A stretch of DNA of 64,000 nucleotides from Bacillus niameyensis. GTDB lineage: Bacteria; Bacillota; Bacilli; Bacillales; Bacillaceae_C. This document shows positions 52,294-61,534 of this stretch, piece after piece (position 1 is the first letter of the stretch; the number at the start of each line of letters is the position of its first letter). The notes under the pieces were generated by a model, which did no database searches, was not told the origin of the DNA, and worked only from the letters and a program-made list of their open reading frames with translations. Location: contig NZ_LN831197.1 in the NCBI RefSeq assembly GCF_001375535.1, forward strand, positions 3,042,383 through 3,106,382, written 5' to 3'. The translations under genes and the position numbers were made by a program.

Positions 52294-55200
52294 TTAAAGC
52301 TTCTGCCACTTCTCCAGCAATTGGTTTGTCTTTTGCACGAGTGTGGCTTTTGCTTCAGGAGAGATGTGTTTTTGCATTTGTTTCTTATTTAAAGTTTCGA
52401 TAAACTTGTCTAAAAATTTATTCGCTTGTTTTTTATTTCCTTTTTGATAATGATGTTCTGCCTGTCTTGCTGTATTAGCTAATTGATTAGTGAGCGGGCC
52501 TTCAATTTCACCAGATTGAATATATTCATCTACTAAGCTGCGAATCAGACTAATTTCAACTATTTCATCTTCTGCTTTCGCTGTTGTAAAATGCCACATG
52601 TCTGATACCGCGACTTCCCCGGCTTCATTTTGAACAGTAGTAAACCAATAGTATGTTTGGTCAGGATTAAGATTTTCCCAAAGTAATGTCGCATCATCGC
52701 CATTTTCTACATTGTTAACTGTGCCAATTTCCTTTTCCGTATATACATTAACTTCGAAGAAATCTGTCGAGACACTCTTCTTCTTTGGAGTTAAATCTAG
52801 CTCAAGTGTATATGGCGGGAATAAATCATAAGAATCTAATTCAGGTGAATACGTATTGACGTAAATCATATTGTTGCTGACATCAATATTCATTACATTC
52901 ATATACCCGTCGCCACCACGGTGGGCGTCTTGAAAGTTCCCTAACAATTGGTGAACGACACGATCTGGCTTCCCATCTCCCGTATCATCAATTCGCTCTG
53001 TTGCTACACGAACAAGATTTTCATCTGCTTCAGCCATCATCCGAGTTTGGTGGATACTTCCATGGTAGTGACCGCCCAATACCATTTTTACATTTTCATT
53101 AGGAAGGATAACTTCTTGATAAACTCTTTCTGCAATGTTTGAGCGTTGCCCATTGGCAAGTAAATATTCATGGAAGTTTAAAATAGCAAAGCGATCAGGA
53201 TACTGCGCTAGAACTTCATTCATCCATGCTATTCCTTCCGTTGTTGGTTGCCACCCCATATAGATCATGATGAAATCTGTTCCGTGTGAGGAGATTAAAT
53301 CATAGTGTCCTCGGTTATTTAAGTAAGACTCTCCATAATATGGCTGATTGATAAAGCGATCTTCGCCAAAATAGCGGTAATAATTGGCGTAATCGATTTC
53401 TGGCTGTAATTGGACATCATGATTACCAGCGAGTACACCGTAAGGGATATTAGCATCCTCTAATCTCTGCATATACTGATCTGCAAATTCCCACTGATAC
53501 ATTTGGTTATACGTATTAACAATATCTCCAGTGTGGAAGACGTATTTGATATCCATTTCCTCTTTGTTTTGAACAATCCAATCAACTTGTGACTCATATA
53601 ATTCAGGGAATACTTCCGTATAAAATTGAGTGTCTGATAACCATACAAACGTGTAGTCATACTCATCCCTTGGTGGAATTTCGTCTTGAACAAGGATATT
53701 AACCATTCCATCACGAGTAAAGTTTGAGACAGCTACTTCCCCTATAAGACTGAAGCCTTCTTCTGTTTTAGCGATATGTTTGTCAACTAGTATCCATTGG
53801 ACGGCCTCATAATCCCAGGCATACATACTAACCTTGCGCCCTTCAAGTGAAGAGCCATGCCATTTAAGCTCGACCTGATCAGCTGAAAGAGCTTCTTTAT
53901 CAAGAGTTACTTCAAATCGATGATAGGGAAATTGCTCTTCAGATTCTGTTGTAATTTTTTCATTATTAATAGCCCTTAATTTAAGATATTCCTCTTCTGT
54001 TAATTCCTCTTCTCCGTCAGGAACCCTGCTGGAAGGAGGTTCAATATCTGCCGCACCGTAGAAAACTTTAATTTGCTCTTGTTTAGACGTGTTAGTAGAC
54101 CAGCCTTGATAAAAATGGACATCCAACTTTCCACCTTCACGATTAGAGGCTTTCACACTCAATTCGGCTTGGGTCTCTATATCACTTGCCCCAGTTTCAG
54201 GAGCTTGAAGCTCTGGTTTGTCTGGTTTATTTTCAACTTCAAGTGTAACTTGGAAATGCTCGCTTTCCGTTTCGCCAAATCCATTAGAGGCGACGAAGTA
54301 GTATTCTAAATTACCAGCATGGCTATCTTCTGAAAGTATGACAGGGTGATGAAATAAACCGTCTTGTCCATTTTTTGTTAAAGTAATAGATTGATATTCT
54401 TGATCTTGTGCTTGTTTATAAAATACTTTCATGTTGGTCACTAAGAAATCATCTTGAGCATCTGCAAGTAGAACAACACTTTCTCCAGGTTTAGCCATTT
54501 TTTCCTTTGTCTTATTAGTGATCGATGGTCTTGTATTTGGATTAACGACCACGCGCTCACTTGGAATAAGTTCGCTCTCTGCTGTGCCAGGTGTAGCAGG
54601 CTCTCCAAATTTATAATGAATCATTTGATTAGAGCCGATTGGGAAATGGTAGAAGATTCCCATATTTTTAAATACGTCCTTTTCGCCCTTGTAATAACCG
54701 GCGCTGACAATTTCTTCTCCTGTTTTCGTAGCAATCACTAAGTCACGTTCTGCCGTGTTCGCCATTCCGCCACCAGCAGGGGCCTTTACGATATCAATAT
54801 TCTCTATGAGATCTGTTCCATAGTTTGTATTAAAATCATCGACTGTTGCTTCTAAGTTTTTGCCGTTATCAACCCAAAGCACGAAAGCTTTACCAGGTTG
54901 AATAGTAATATGGTCTAAACCTTCAAACCAGACGGCGTGGGAACCGGAAGGATAGCGATAAAGAATATGATAGTTCCCGAAGTTTATCGGCTGATCTGTA
55001 TTATTAAAAACTTCAATATACTCATAAGCGTTTGCCCCATTCAAATTCGATGAATCTGGTACAACTTCTGTTATAAGCAGCGGGGGGATATCTGTACTTG
55101 TTGCTTCGGTGATTTGCATTTTAAAAATATCCGTTTTAGCAATGTTCAATCCATTAGATGCTTCTAGATAGTACTCTAGTTCATCTGTCTTTAAGACATC

Positions 55201-56073
55201 TTGAACGGGAACAGTATGATGATAAAGACCGTCTTCAGGATTAAGTTGCAAACTTAACGTATTAAATTCCGTGGCATTAACATCCTTATAATACAAAGTC
55301 ATGGAGCTTAAAAGAAAATCATCTTTTCCACTCGCAATAATCTCTACACGATCCAGTGGTTGAGACGATGGAGTTTTGTTCTCAATGGTTGGAGTAAGGT
55401 TAGGGTCTAAATCGATTGGTTCTACTGGTACTAATTCAGGCTCTGCTATTCCCGGAGTTGCCGCTTTTTCCCCCGCACTTACCTTTACCATTTCATTAGA
55501 TCCATCCTGTGGGTATTGATAAAAGATTCCCATATTTTCTTGGACATCCCATGTTGCTTTATTATATTGGGCCATAACAATCTCTTCACCCGTATTCGTA
55601 CGGATCAATATATCCCTCATCCGCTGGTTAGACATTCCACCCGGCATTTTAACTATATTTACATCCTCAATTAAGTTCGACCCATAATTCGCATTGAAGT
55701 CTTCAACGGTGGAATTTAAATTATCTGCGTTTTCTATCCATAGAACTAGGGTTTCTTTAGGGTTTATGTCGACATCCCTAGTTTTTGGTATCCAATAAAG
55801 GTCATTTTCCGGACCAACCGGATATCGGTAAATGATCTGGTAATCCTGAAAGTTTAAAACTTGATTCGTATTATTATAGATTTCAATAAACTCAAATCCA
55901 TCAGCATTTCCAATGTCGGTAGAATCCGGAACAATTTCTGTTATTAGCAGCGGAGGAACACTTTTATTTACCTCTTGATGGCTATTGGCTAAACTATGTA
56001 ACGCGGATGTAGGGAAAACTAGTAAAATAATCATAATTGCTGACAAAATACGCAGGTAAGCTACCTTATTCAT
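52294..56073 (-). CDS. Secreted calcineurin-type phosphoesterase with two lamin-tail domains
   Basis: A 1,259-residue protein: signal peptide (about 1-35), lamin-tail (LTD) domain 1 from residue 43 (LLITEIVPDS), a beta-sandwich domain from 226, LTD 2 from 333 (LLITEVVPDS), a second copy of the sandwich from 514, a linker domain, a metallophosphatase domain from about 802 (WLSDTQFY, HTGDIVN, GNHDVQ near 883, GGHYHGS near 1000) and a C-terminal FIMAH-like helical domain (about 1175-1259). The N-terminal half is an internal duplication. ATG 56073 follows GAGGAG. Extracellular phosphate-ester or nucleotide hydrolysis is likely; substrate unknown. Confidence 0.88.
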   Translation of the reverse strand: MNKVAYLRILSAIMIILLVFPTSALHSLANSHQEVNKSVPPLLITEIVPDSTDIGNADGFEFIEIYNNTNQVLNFQDYQIIYRYPVGPENDLYWIPKTRDVDINPKETLVLWIENADNLNSTVEDFNANYGSNLIEDVNIVKMPGGMSNQRMRDILIRTNTGEEIVMAQYNKATWDVQENMGIFYQYPQDGSNEMVKVSAGEKAATPGIAEPELVPVEPIDLDPNLTPTIENKTPSSQPLDRVEIIASGKDDFLLSSMTLYYKDVNATEFNTLSLQLNPEDGLYHHTVPVQDVLKTDELEYYLEASNGLNIAKTDIFKMQITEATSTDIPPLLITEVVPDSSNLNGANAYEYIEVFNNTDQPINFGNYHILYRYPSGSHAVWFEGLDHITIQPGKAFVLWVDNGKNLEATVDDFNTNYGTDLIENIDIVKAPAGGGMANTAERDLVIATKTGEEIVSAGYYKGEKDVFKNMGIFYHFPIGSNQMIHYKFGEPATPGTAESELIPSERVVVNPNTRPSITNKTKEKMAKPGESVVLLADAQDDFLVTNMKVFYKQAQDQEYQSITLTKNGQDGLFHHPVILSEDSHAGNLEYYFVASNGFGETESEHFQVTLEVENKPDKPELQAPETGASDIETQAELSVKASNREGGKLDVHFYQGWSTNTSKQEQIKVFYGAADIEPPSSRVPDGEEELTEEEYLKLRAINNEKITTESEEQFPYHRFEVTLDKEALSADQVELKWHGSSLEGRKVSMYAWDYEAVQWILVDKHIAKTEEGFSLIGEVAVSNFTRDGMVNILVQDEIPPRDEYDYTFVWLSDTQFYTEVFPELYESQVDWIVQNKEEMDIKYVFHTGDIVNTYNQMYQWEFADQYMQRLEDANIPYGVLAGNHDVQLQPEIDYANYYRYFGEDRFINQPYYGESYLNNRGHYDLISSHGTDFIMIYMGWQPTTEGIAWMNEVLAQYPDRFAILNFHEYLLANGQRSNIAERVYQEVILPNENVKMVLGGHYHGSIHQTRMMAEADENLVRVATERIDDTGDGKPDRVVHQLLGNFQDAHRGGDGYMNVMNIDVSNNMIYVNTYSPELDSYDLFPPYTLELDLTPKKKSVSTDFFEVNVYTEKEIGTVNNVENGDDATLLWENLNPDQTYYWFTTVQNEAGEVAVSDMWHFTTAKAEDEIVEISLIRSLVDEYIQSGEIEGPLTNQLANTARQAEHHYQKGNKKQANKFLDKFIETLNKKQMQKHISPEAKATLVQKTNQLLEKWQKL

Positions 56074-56345
56074 TGATCTACTCCTCATCTTTTAGTTATT
56101 TCAACTCTCCCATTTTGCGGGAGGCTTAACTTTAAACTTTCAAGCACCTCCTAAGACTATCTTTTTTATAATCATGATAAGCTGAAAATAAAATCTAAGA
56201 TGCTTGATAAAAGATAGAGTTTTGATACATGCCACCTCATAATATCCAATTAATGGTAAAACATCAATAAAAATGCTGAATTTTTTGAAAGATTAGTAAG
56301 TATGAAGCATGACCTTTAGAGTAGATTATCGCAAGGCTTTATCCA

Positions 56346-56387
56346 TAAAAAACAAGAAGGACAAGAATGATTTCCTCTTGTCCTTCT
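56346..56387 (-). terminator. Terminator of the MFS gene
   Basis: AGAAGGACAAGA (56355-56366) pairs with TCTTGTCCTTCT (56376-56387), perfect 12 bp. On the minus strand it is followed by GTTTTTTAT and begins within the stop codon of the gene. The rest of the gap to 56074 shows nothing. Confidence 0.92.
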
Positions 56388-57603
56388 ACGAATTTGATTC
56401 TACTTTTTGAAAAGAATTGAGTAACGTAGCTCTTTTTTTACGTTTTACATTCATGACCATATGAATAGAAAAGTAAAGTACAAGCATAACGGCGGCCATC
56501 AAGGCAGCTATTCCATACATGGAGTTATATCCTATAACACCTACAGCCTGACCTAATGCTAAGGCGCCGATCGCTTGACCTAAATCCATAAAGCTTAAAG
56601 ACATAGCATTGGCTGTAGCCTTTTTGTCTGGGTGAACTTGGCTAACAGCCCAAGCTTGAAAAGTAGGCTGCATGACACCATAGGCAATTCCATAAAAAAT
56701 ACCCGCAATGATTAATGTATAGAAGTTTTCCAATTTGGCCAAAAGGATGAGTCCTACAATCGCTGCCAAGCCTGCGGGATATATAAGATATTTATGACCT
56801 AATCGATCAAAGATGACTCCAGAAAATGGTCGGGTTATAACAAGCATCACAGCAATGACAAGGAAGAAAATTGATGTTTTTCCGCCTAAGCCAGTTGAGT
56901 CTCCCAGGCCATCTAAGAAATTCACAACTCCAGCAAAGGTAATGTAAAATAGCATAACTAGGAAACAAGGTAAAAAGGCTTTTCGATCAAAAGCTGATTG
57001 AATAAAGGAATTTTTGGCTTCACTATTTGTTGGTTGCGAAGGGGGCATAGTGTTTTTTACAAGGAGGCTTCCAAGTAGAACTAAACTTAGTATGATAAGG
57101 GATACCCATATAACTAAATGAAAAGAAAAGGAATGAATCATTGAAATGGCAATCATCGGCCCAATGGTGGACCCAATACTTGTAGACATTCCGAAATAGC
57201 CGATCCCCTCACCAATTCTAGACATTGGAATTAGGTTAGTTGCGAATGTCGCGAATAAAGTGGTGATGAATCCAAATCCGATCCCTTGCAAAACTCTCGC
57301 GATTATTAAAAGTGAAAGAGATTCGATAAAGTAACTAAAAAATACTGTTAAAATGGTGAAACAAAGAGATATTCCTAACCATTTTTTCATATTTATTCTT
57401 GGCATCATGACTCCTATAAACGGCCTTGATAAAACAGCCGCAAGCATAAAGGAAGTTGTCATTAAGCCACCGCTAGCAGGATTTTGAGTTACATTAGCCA
57501 CATAAATAGGAAAGCCTCCTAAAAGGGACTGCATACTAAGGAAAAATAAAATAGTCATACTCACAATTAAAATATATTGCTTCGTCCATAACTTTGGTTT
57601 CAA
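56386..57603 (-). CDS. MFS transporter
   Basis: The 405-residue transporter has twelve predicted helices; the first-half motif GLMTTSFMLAAVLSRPFIGV and loop VIFDRLGHKYL fit the major facilitator superfamily, in the drug/arabinose-efflux-like group. It begins with TTG 57603 seven bases after AAGAAGGA. It is alone between terminators. Substrate cannot be told. Confidence 0.88.
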   Translation of the reverse strand: MKPKLWTKQYILIVSMTILFFLSMQSLLGGFPIYVANVTQNPASGGLMTTSFMLAAVLSRPFIGVMMPRINMKKWLGISLCFTILTVFFSYFIESLSLLIIARVLQGIGFGFITTLFATFATNLIPMSRIGEGIGYFGMSTSIGSTIGPMIAISMIHSFSFHLVIWVSLIILSLVLLGSLLVKNTMPPSQPTNSEAKNSFIQSAFDRKAFLPCFLVMLFYITFAGVVNFLDGLGDSTGLGGKTSIFFLVIAVMLVITRPFSGVIFDRLGHKYLIYPAGLAAIVGLILLAKLENFYTLIIAGIFYGIAYGVMQPTFQAWAVSQVHPDKKATANAMSLSFMDLGQAIGALALGQAVGVIGYNSMYGIAALMAAVMLVLYFSIHMVMNVKRKKRATLLNSFQKVESNS

Positions 57604-57715
57604 ATAAATCCTTCTTTCTAAATAAAAATTGGCCCATCCCTTTATTATAGCATATAATTCGCATGAATAAGGTGGGGATTAACTGGAAGTTCTACCAAGT
57701 CCTCAAAATATAAAT

Positions 57716-57741
57716 AGTCCTCTGCTCAAGAGCAGAGGACT
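57716..57741 (-). terminator. Terminator of the acidic lipoprotein gene
   Basis: AGTCCTCTGCTC-AA-GAGCAGAGGACT is a perfect 12 bp palindrome with a two-base centre. On the minus strand it is followed by ATTTATATTTTG. Confidence 0.75.
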
Positions 57742-57761
57742 ACAGTCGTTATATTATTTAA

Positions 57762-58457
57762 TTAGTCGTTAACGACAACGGATTTAGTAATATCTTCAAA
57801 AACAGGTAGGAATTCATCATAGCTACCATCAGAACTAGCAAAAGAGAAAATATAAGCTTTATCGTCGACAACGAAAGTTCTTTGATTTAATTTGTATCCT
57901 TCGTTCTTACTAATAGCTTCATTCCATTCCATACCATTGGAACTATAATTCTCTATACTTTCATAATCGAAACCAGTTTGGGCTGTTGCTAATTCAATGT
58001 AAGTATCTAAACTTAATGCACTTGGTAAAGTTTCAACAATTACATTAAAGTTAGTGCCGTCTTCTTCGTTAAGAATATAGGCTTCTGCTGGCATTCCTTG
58101 ATCAGGAATATCAATTTGTTCAGCAATTTCAGGAAGAGCAAAAGAAATTCCTTCAAACGTAGTGTTTGCGTCCGTATTTGCATTTTCTGTATCGGATTTA
58201 CTATCATCTGTATCTTTATTTGCTTCATCATCTTGATCTTTCGCTGCATTTTCATCGTCTTTTGCCGCATCTTCGTTCGCGTCTGTATCATTTTTCTCTG
58301 TATCTTCTTGATCTTGTTCATTTTGACCATTAGCTGCTTCTTCTTGCTTTTTGGTATCATTATCGGGCTCTTTATCTTTTGAAGAACTTAAGGAGCATCC
58401 TGATAATAAAATCATACCGAATACGATAAACAAAATAAAATGTTGTTTGAGTTTCAT
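57762..58457 (-). CDS. Lipoprotein with acidic low-complexity linker
   Basis: The 231-residue protein begins with a lipoprotein signal (MKLKQHFILFIVFGMILLSG then Cys), continues with about 70 residues of Asp/Glu/Lys/Asn-rich low-complexity sequence and ends in a compact domain (about 98-231) with FEGISFALPEIAEQIDIPDQ and VDDKAYIFSFASSD. The C-terminal part resembles PsbP/DcrB-like domains, but I cannot name a function. ATG 58457 follows AGAGGTG; the frame is open to 58523 without a signal peptide there. Confidence 0.82.
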   Translation of the reverse strand: MKLKQHFILFIVFGMILLSGCSLSSSKDKEPDNDTKKQEEAANGQNEQDQEDTEKNDTDANEDAAKDDENAAKDQDDEANKDTDDSKSDTENANTDANTTFEGISFALPEIAEQIDIPDQGMPAEAYILNEEDGTNFNVIVETLPSALSLDTYIELATAQTGFDYESIENYSSNGMEWNEAISKNEGYKLNQRTFVVDDKAYIFSFASSDGSYDEFLPVFEDITKSVVVND

Positions 58458-58552
58458 GCTTGCACCTCTTTTTAGCAATATAAAGGCTATTATATGGAGA
58501 AAGTATCTGGGAAACCATCCCACTTTGTCACTAAAAACGAGGGCGAGAATAA

Positions 58553-59500
58553 TTAGGCCTTTTGAAACGTACCAGTTGCCATGTAATGAACGGTTTGTTT
58601 TAGTCCTTCTTGATATGATGTTCGGGGCAGGGGACCAATTTCTTTTTCATATTTAGCCCCGTTGAGAATAACTGGTTCCTCATTTAGATAGAACATTTCC
58701 ACAACTTCCCGCATGGTAGGGTTAGCCAAGCCTAACATTTTAATCATTCCTTTTGTAACTGTAAAAACAGGCTTTTTATACCCAAGCAAGTTTCGCAAAA
58801 TTGCTACGAGTTGATCGCCTGTAATCACGTCATAACCGGGTATATTCCAATTTTGACCGTATGCTGTATCTTCCAAAGCGAGATTGACAAGAGCCTTTGC
58901 TCCATCTGGTGTATAAATAAATTCTCTAGCAATTCGTTGGTCACCAACAAAGTATGCCGTTTTATGTTGAATAACATTTTTCAAGGTATAGTGTAAAATT
59001 GAATTTTCAGCGTTTGGCCCGTAAAAGTCAGGAAAATGGGCAATGATCGTTTCCACATTCGTCTTTTTTACAAGCTCTTCAACTTGTAGGCGAATTTTCC
59101 CCTTTTTAGTATGAGGGTTTTTTTTCATTGTTTCCGTGACTTTTTTACTAGCGGATTTTCCATAGGCATAAATATTCTCTACAAAGGCTAATTTAGCTCC
59201 GGTTACCTCCGCAGTCTGAATGACATTTTTATAAAAGGGAATCAGTTTCTCACTCCATTGTTCATAAGGGAGATTAGCTGATTGGAAAATAATATCTACC
59301 TGACTTGCTGCAGTAACTAATTGGTTCATATCAAAAATATCGCCACTTTGTATGGTAACTAAATTCAATCCTTTAAATAATTTTTGCAACTTTTCCTCTG
59401 AACGTGCAAATGCGGTGACTTTAATTCCACGATTCACAAGCTCATGAACGATGGAATATCCCATCCCTCCAGAAGCTCCTAATACAAGTGCATGTTTCAT
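58553..59500 (-). CDS. NAD(P)-binding epimerase/reductase family protein
   Basis: The 315-residue Rossmann-fold protein starts MKHALVLGASGGMGYSIVHE (GxxGGxG cofactor motif) and belongs to the NAD-dependent epimerase/NmrA-like group of extended SDRs (YAYGKSASK holds a Y-x(3)-K pair). Substrate unknown. ATG 59500 follows AAAGGGG; an in-frame upstream start at 59530 lies in the operator region. A TetR operator copy lies 23-37 bp before the start. Confidence 0.85.
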   Translation of the reverse strand: MKHALVLGASGGMGYSIVHELVNRGIKVTAFARSEEKLQKLFKGLNLVTIQSGDIFDMNQLVTAASQVDIIFQSANLPYEQWSEKLIPFYKNVIQTAEVTGAKLAFVENIYAYGKSASKKVTETMKKNPHTKKGKIRLQVEELVKKTNVETIIAHFPDFYGPNAENSILHYTLKNVIQHKTAYFVGDQRIAREFIYTPDGAKALVNLALEDTAYGQNWNIPGYDVITGDQLVAILRNLLGYKKPVFTVTKGMIKMLGLANPTMREVVEMFYLNEEPVILNGAKYEKEIGPLPRTSYQEGLKQTVHYMATGTFQKA

Positions 59501-59522
59501 TATAAAACCCCTTTTTATTTTA

Positions 59523-59537
59523 TTGACCACTGTTCAA
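59523..59537. promoter_or_regulatory. TetR operator copy 1 (upstream of the epimerase gene)
   Basis: TTGACCACTGTTCAA, a 15 bp near-palindrome (TTGACCA-C-TGTTCAA, one mismatch), is identical to the sequence before the tetR gene. It overlaps the likely promoter of the epimerase gene. Confidence 0.8.
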
Positions 59538-59545
59538 ATTAAGAG

Positions 59546-59577
59546 AAAAAAGTAAGCTGAGGACAAGCCTCATACTT
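59546..59577 (-). terminator. Terminator of the tetR gene
   Basis: On the minus strand AAGTATGAGG, loop CTTGT, CCTCAGCTTACTTTTTT. It overlaps the last codons of the tetR gene, so the epimerase gene has its own promoter. Confidence 0.6.
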
Positions 59578-60154
59578 TACTTTTTAAAGAAAGACTTTTC
59601 AAAAGGAAATCCACATGTAACTGTGCTAACGATTTTACTTCATCAAATCCTACGACATGTCGTAAATAATGAGTGACGAAGCCATGTAAAGAGAGGAAGA
59701 TCGACCAAATCTCTTGGACTGTCAATTGTTTGTTGCACAAGCTTTGGACGCTTTTGGCAAACAATTCATACGTATTATTAGGACCTTGGTTAATAAAATT
59801 GCGAACTTCCTCATCTTTAATTAAAAACATAATCTCGTAATGACTTTGGTGGGTAAGACCAAATTTAATGTAGCCAAGTAAAATACTTTGTAATTTTTCA
59901 TGTGGTTTTAATGATTCTTCCATAATTTGTTTTAGCTCAAGTTCAAGCATATTAAAATGTTCCTCAACTAATGCGTAAAACAATTCGGCTTTATTTTTAT
60001 AATGGTAATAAATAGCGCCATGACTATAGCCTAACACCTTGGCAATTTGCCTCATTGAAACTTGCTGATATCCCTTTTCAATAAATAAATCCCGTGCTGC
60101 ATCCATAATCATGTCTCGAGTTAATTCCTGCTGTACAGATTTACGCGGTGACAT
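59570..60154 (-). CDS. TetR-family transcriptional regulator
   Basis: A 194-residue repressor. The N-terminal HTH (about 10-55, with DAARDLFIEKGYQQVSMRQI and YHYKNKAELFYALVEEHF) is standard TetR; the C-terminal ligand domain is of unknown specificity. ATG 60154 follows AGGAGGATGAA. Its own promoter and the epimerase promoter both carry the same 15 bp palindrome, so it likely represses both genes. Confidence 0.92.
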   Translation of the reverse strand: MSPRKSVQQELTRDMIMDAARDLFIEKGYQQVSMRQIAKVLGYSHGAIYYHYKNKAELFYALVEEHFNMLELELKQIMEESLKPHEKLQSILLGYIKFGLTHQSHYEIMFLIKDEEVRNFINQGPNNTYELFAKSVQSLCNKQLTVQEIWSIFLSLHGFVTHYLRHVVGFDEVKSLAQLHVDFLLKSLSLKSKV

Positions 60155-60168
60155 TTCATCCTCCTAAT

Positions 60169-60183
60169 TTGACCACTGTTCAA
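60169..60183. promoter_or_regulatory. TetR operator copy 2 (upstream of tetR)
   Basis: TTGACCACTGTTCAA, identical to 59523-59537, placed just downstream of the tetR -10 and before its ribosome binding site. Confidence 0.82.
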
Positions 60184-60187
60184 TTAA

Positions 60188-60217
60188 ATGATATTACTTT
60201 CCTAACCTATTTGTCAA
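60188..60217 (-). promoter_or_regulatory. Sigma-A promoter of tetR
   Basis: On the minus strand TTGACA (60217-60212), 18 bp, TATCAT (60193-60188). The operator lies directly downstream. Confidence 0.7.
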
Positions 60218-60245
60218 CATGAACTATTTCGACAAATTTCGGGTC

Positions 60246-60373
60246 GTGCCAGGCACCAAACACTTGGCACCAAACACTTATCTCGTCAGAAGCTAGGAAG
60301 TTTGTACGTCGCTAAACGCTGCCTTCTGCTTTTCTGTGTGCCAGGCACCGATCACTCAAGGCACCAATCACCA
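60246..60373. repeat. Pair of GTGCCAGGCACC repeat modules
   Basis: Two related 34-36 bp modules, 60246-60279 and 60338-60373, each have GTGCCAGGCACC (perfect GTGCC-A-GGCAC palindrome at the centre) followed by a degenerate copy of GGCACCAA-CAC. They lie in the gap between tetR and the GH15-like gene. Similar small palindromic repeats are scattered in Bacillus genomes; function unknown. Confidence 0.65.
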
Positions 60374-60431
60374 TTTGTCCATTCGTGAATATTGTATAAG
60401 GGAAGGTTTATAAAAGGCGGGAATGTTAACA

Positions 60432-61481
60432 ATGAGAATAGATGAATACTCATTGGAGGTGCTTGTTCACATGAATTTGGAAAAAGCAGTTCACGTGTTG
60501 GATAAGATGCGTCTCCCGAGCGGGGCGTATACGGCTAGCCTTTCAGACGATTATAGTTATGTATGGATTCGAGATATTTTTTATACGGTATTGCCGTTTT
60601 TATATAAGCGATCAGAACGTTATGAGGCAGCTTACCATGCGTTGTTTGACCTATTTAAAAGCTATGAATGGAAAATTGATATTCATATAGAAAAGAAACC
60701 AGTTTATTTATATGAGTATATACACTCACGATATTCGACAGAACTTGAGGAAATCCATGTTGAATGGGGGCATGCCCAAAACGATGCTATTGGTGCTTTT
60801 CTTTGGGGAGTAGGGGAAGGTGTCAGGCATGGGCAAAGGGTAATTAGAGATTCATCTGATTTGCGAATCGTTCAAAAGCTAGTTGAATATCTCGAAAACT
60901 TGCAATATTGGCAGGCGGAAGATAACGGGATGTGGGAAGAAAATATTGAAGTGCATGCATCCAGCGTAGGAGCCTGTGTAGCGGGGGTAAGAGCTGTTCG
61001 AATGCTTGTGAATGTAAAAGAGGAGCTAATTCAAAAAGGTGAGGAAACGTTACGGGGCCTTTTACCATGTGAAAGCGAGACAAAGGAAGTGGACTTGGCT
61101 CTTCTTTCTTTAATCTTTCCGTATCGCATCGTTGACCGAGAGATGGCCTTACAAATTATTAATCGTGTAACTAGCCGGCTTGAACGTGAAAGAGGCTGTA
61201 TTCGTTATGAACACGACCAATATTACAATGAAGGAAGAGAAGCAGAATGGTGCTTTGGCTTCCCGTGGTTAGGGCTTTGCTATCGAGAGCTAGGGATGGA
61301 TGAAGTAGCAGAAGCATATGTAGAAAAAACTATGCGAAATATTCCTGATAACTGGGAGATTCCTGAACTGTATATTGGTGGGAAAAATATCGCTAATGTT
61401 AATACACCACTCGCATGGTCAGTCTCACTTTCTTATTTATTTTTAAGTGTTATGGAGCTGGAACAAAAACAAATACATTAG
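60432..61481 (+). CDS. GH15-like (glucoamylase-related) protein
   Basis: The 349-residue (alpha/alpha)6 protein has glucoamylase-type motifs: YSYVWIRDIFYTVLPFLY near residue 42, GMWEENIEVHASSVGACVAG near 170 (candidate general acid Glu) and EAEWCFGFPWLGLCYRELG near 280. It lacks a signal peptide and is shorter than full GH15 enzymes. Its place before glgB-glgC suggests trimming of glycogen or related glucans. ATG 60432 lies ten bases after AAGGCGGG; ATG 60423 abuts that site. A strong terminator separates it from glgB. Confidence 0.8.
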   Translation: MRIDEYSLEVLVHMNLEKAVHVLDKMRLPSGAYTASLSDDYSYVWIRDIFYTVLPFLYKRSERYEAAYHALFDLFKSYEWKIDIHIEKKPVYLYEYIHSRYSTELEEIHVEWGHAQNDAIGAFLWGVGEGVRHGQRVIRDSSDLRIVQKLVEYLENLQYWQAEDNGMWEENIEVHASSVGACVAGVRAVRMLVNVKEELIQKGEETLRGLLPCESETKEVDLALLSLIFPYRIVDREMALQIINRVTSRLERERGCIRYEHDQYYNEGREAEWCFGFPWLGLCYRELGMDEVAEAYVEKTMRNIPDNWEIPELYIGGKNIANVNTPLAWSVSLSYLFLSVMELEQKQIH

Positions 61482-61499
61482 GATCGTTTCCTAACAACG

Positions 61500-61534
61500 G
61501 CATGTGAAATAGAGATTTCACATGCTGTTTTTTT
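61500..61534 (+). terminator. Terminator between the GH15-like gene and glgB
   Basis: GCATGTGAAAT (61500-61510), loop AGAG, ATTTCACATGC (61515-61525), then TGTTTTTTT. Confidence 0.92.

Noticed and set aside
58098-58382. Hydrophobic 94-residue ORF antisense to the acidic lipoprotein
   Set aside because: It is the mirror of an Asp/Glu/Lys-rich repeat, which always gives Ile/Phe/Cys-rich antisense frames; no ribosome binding site.
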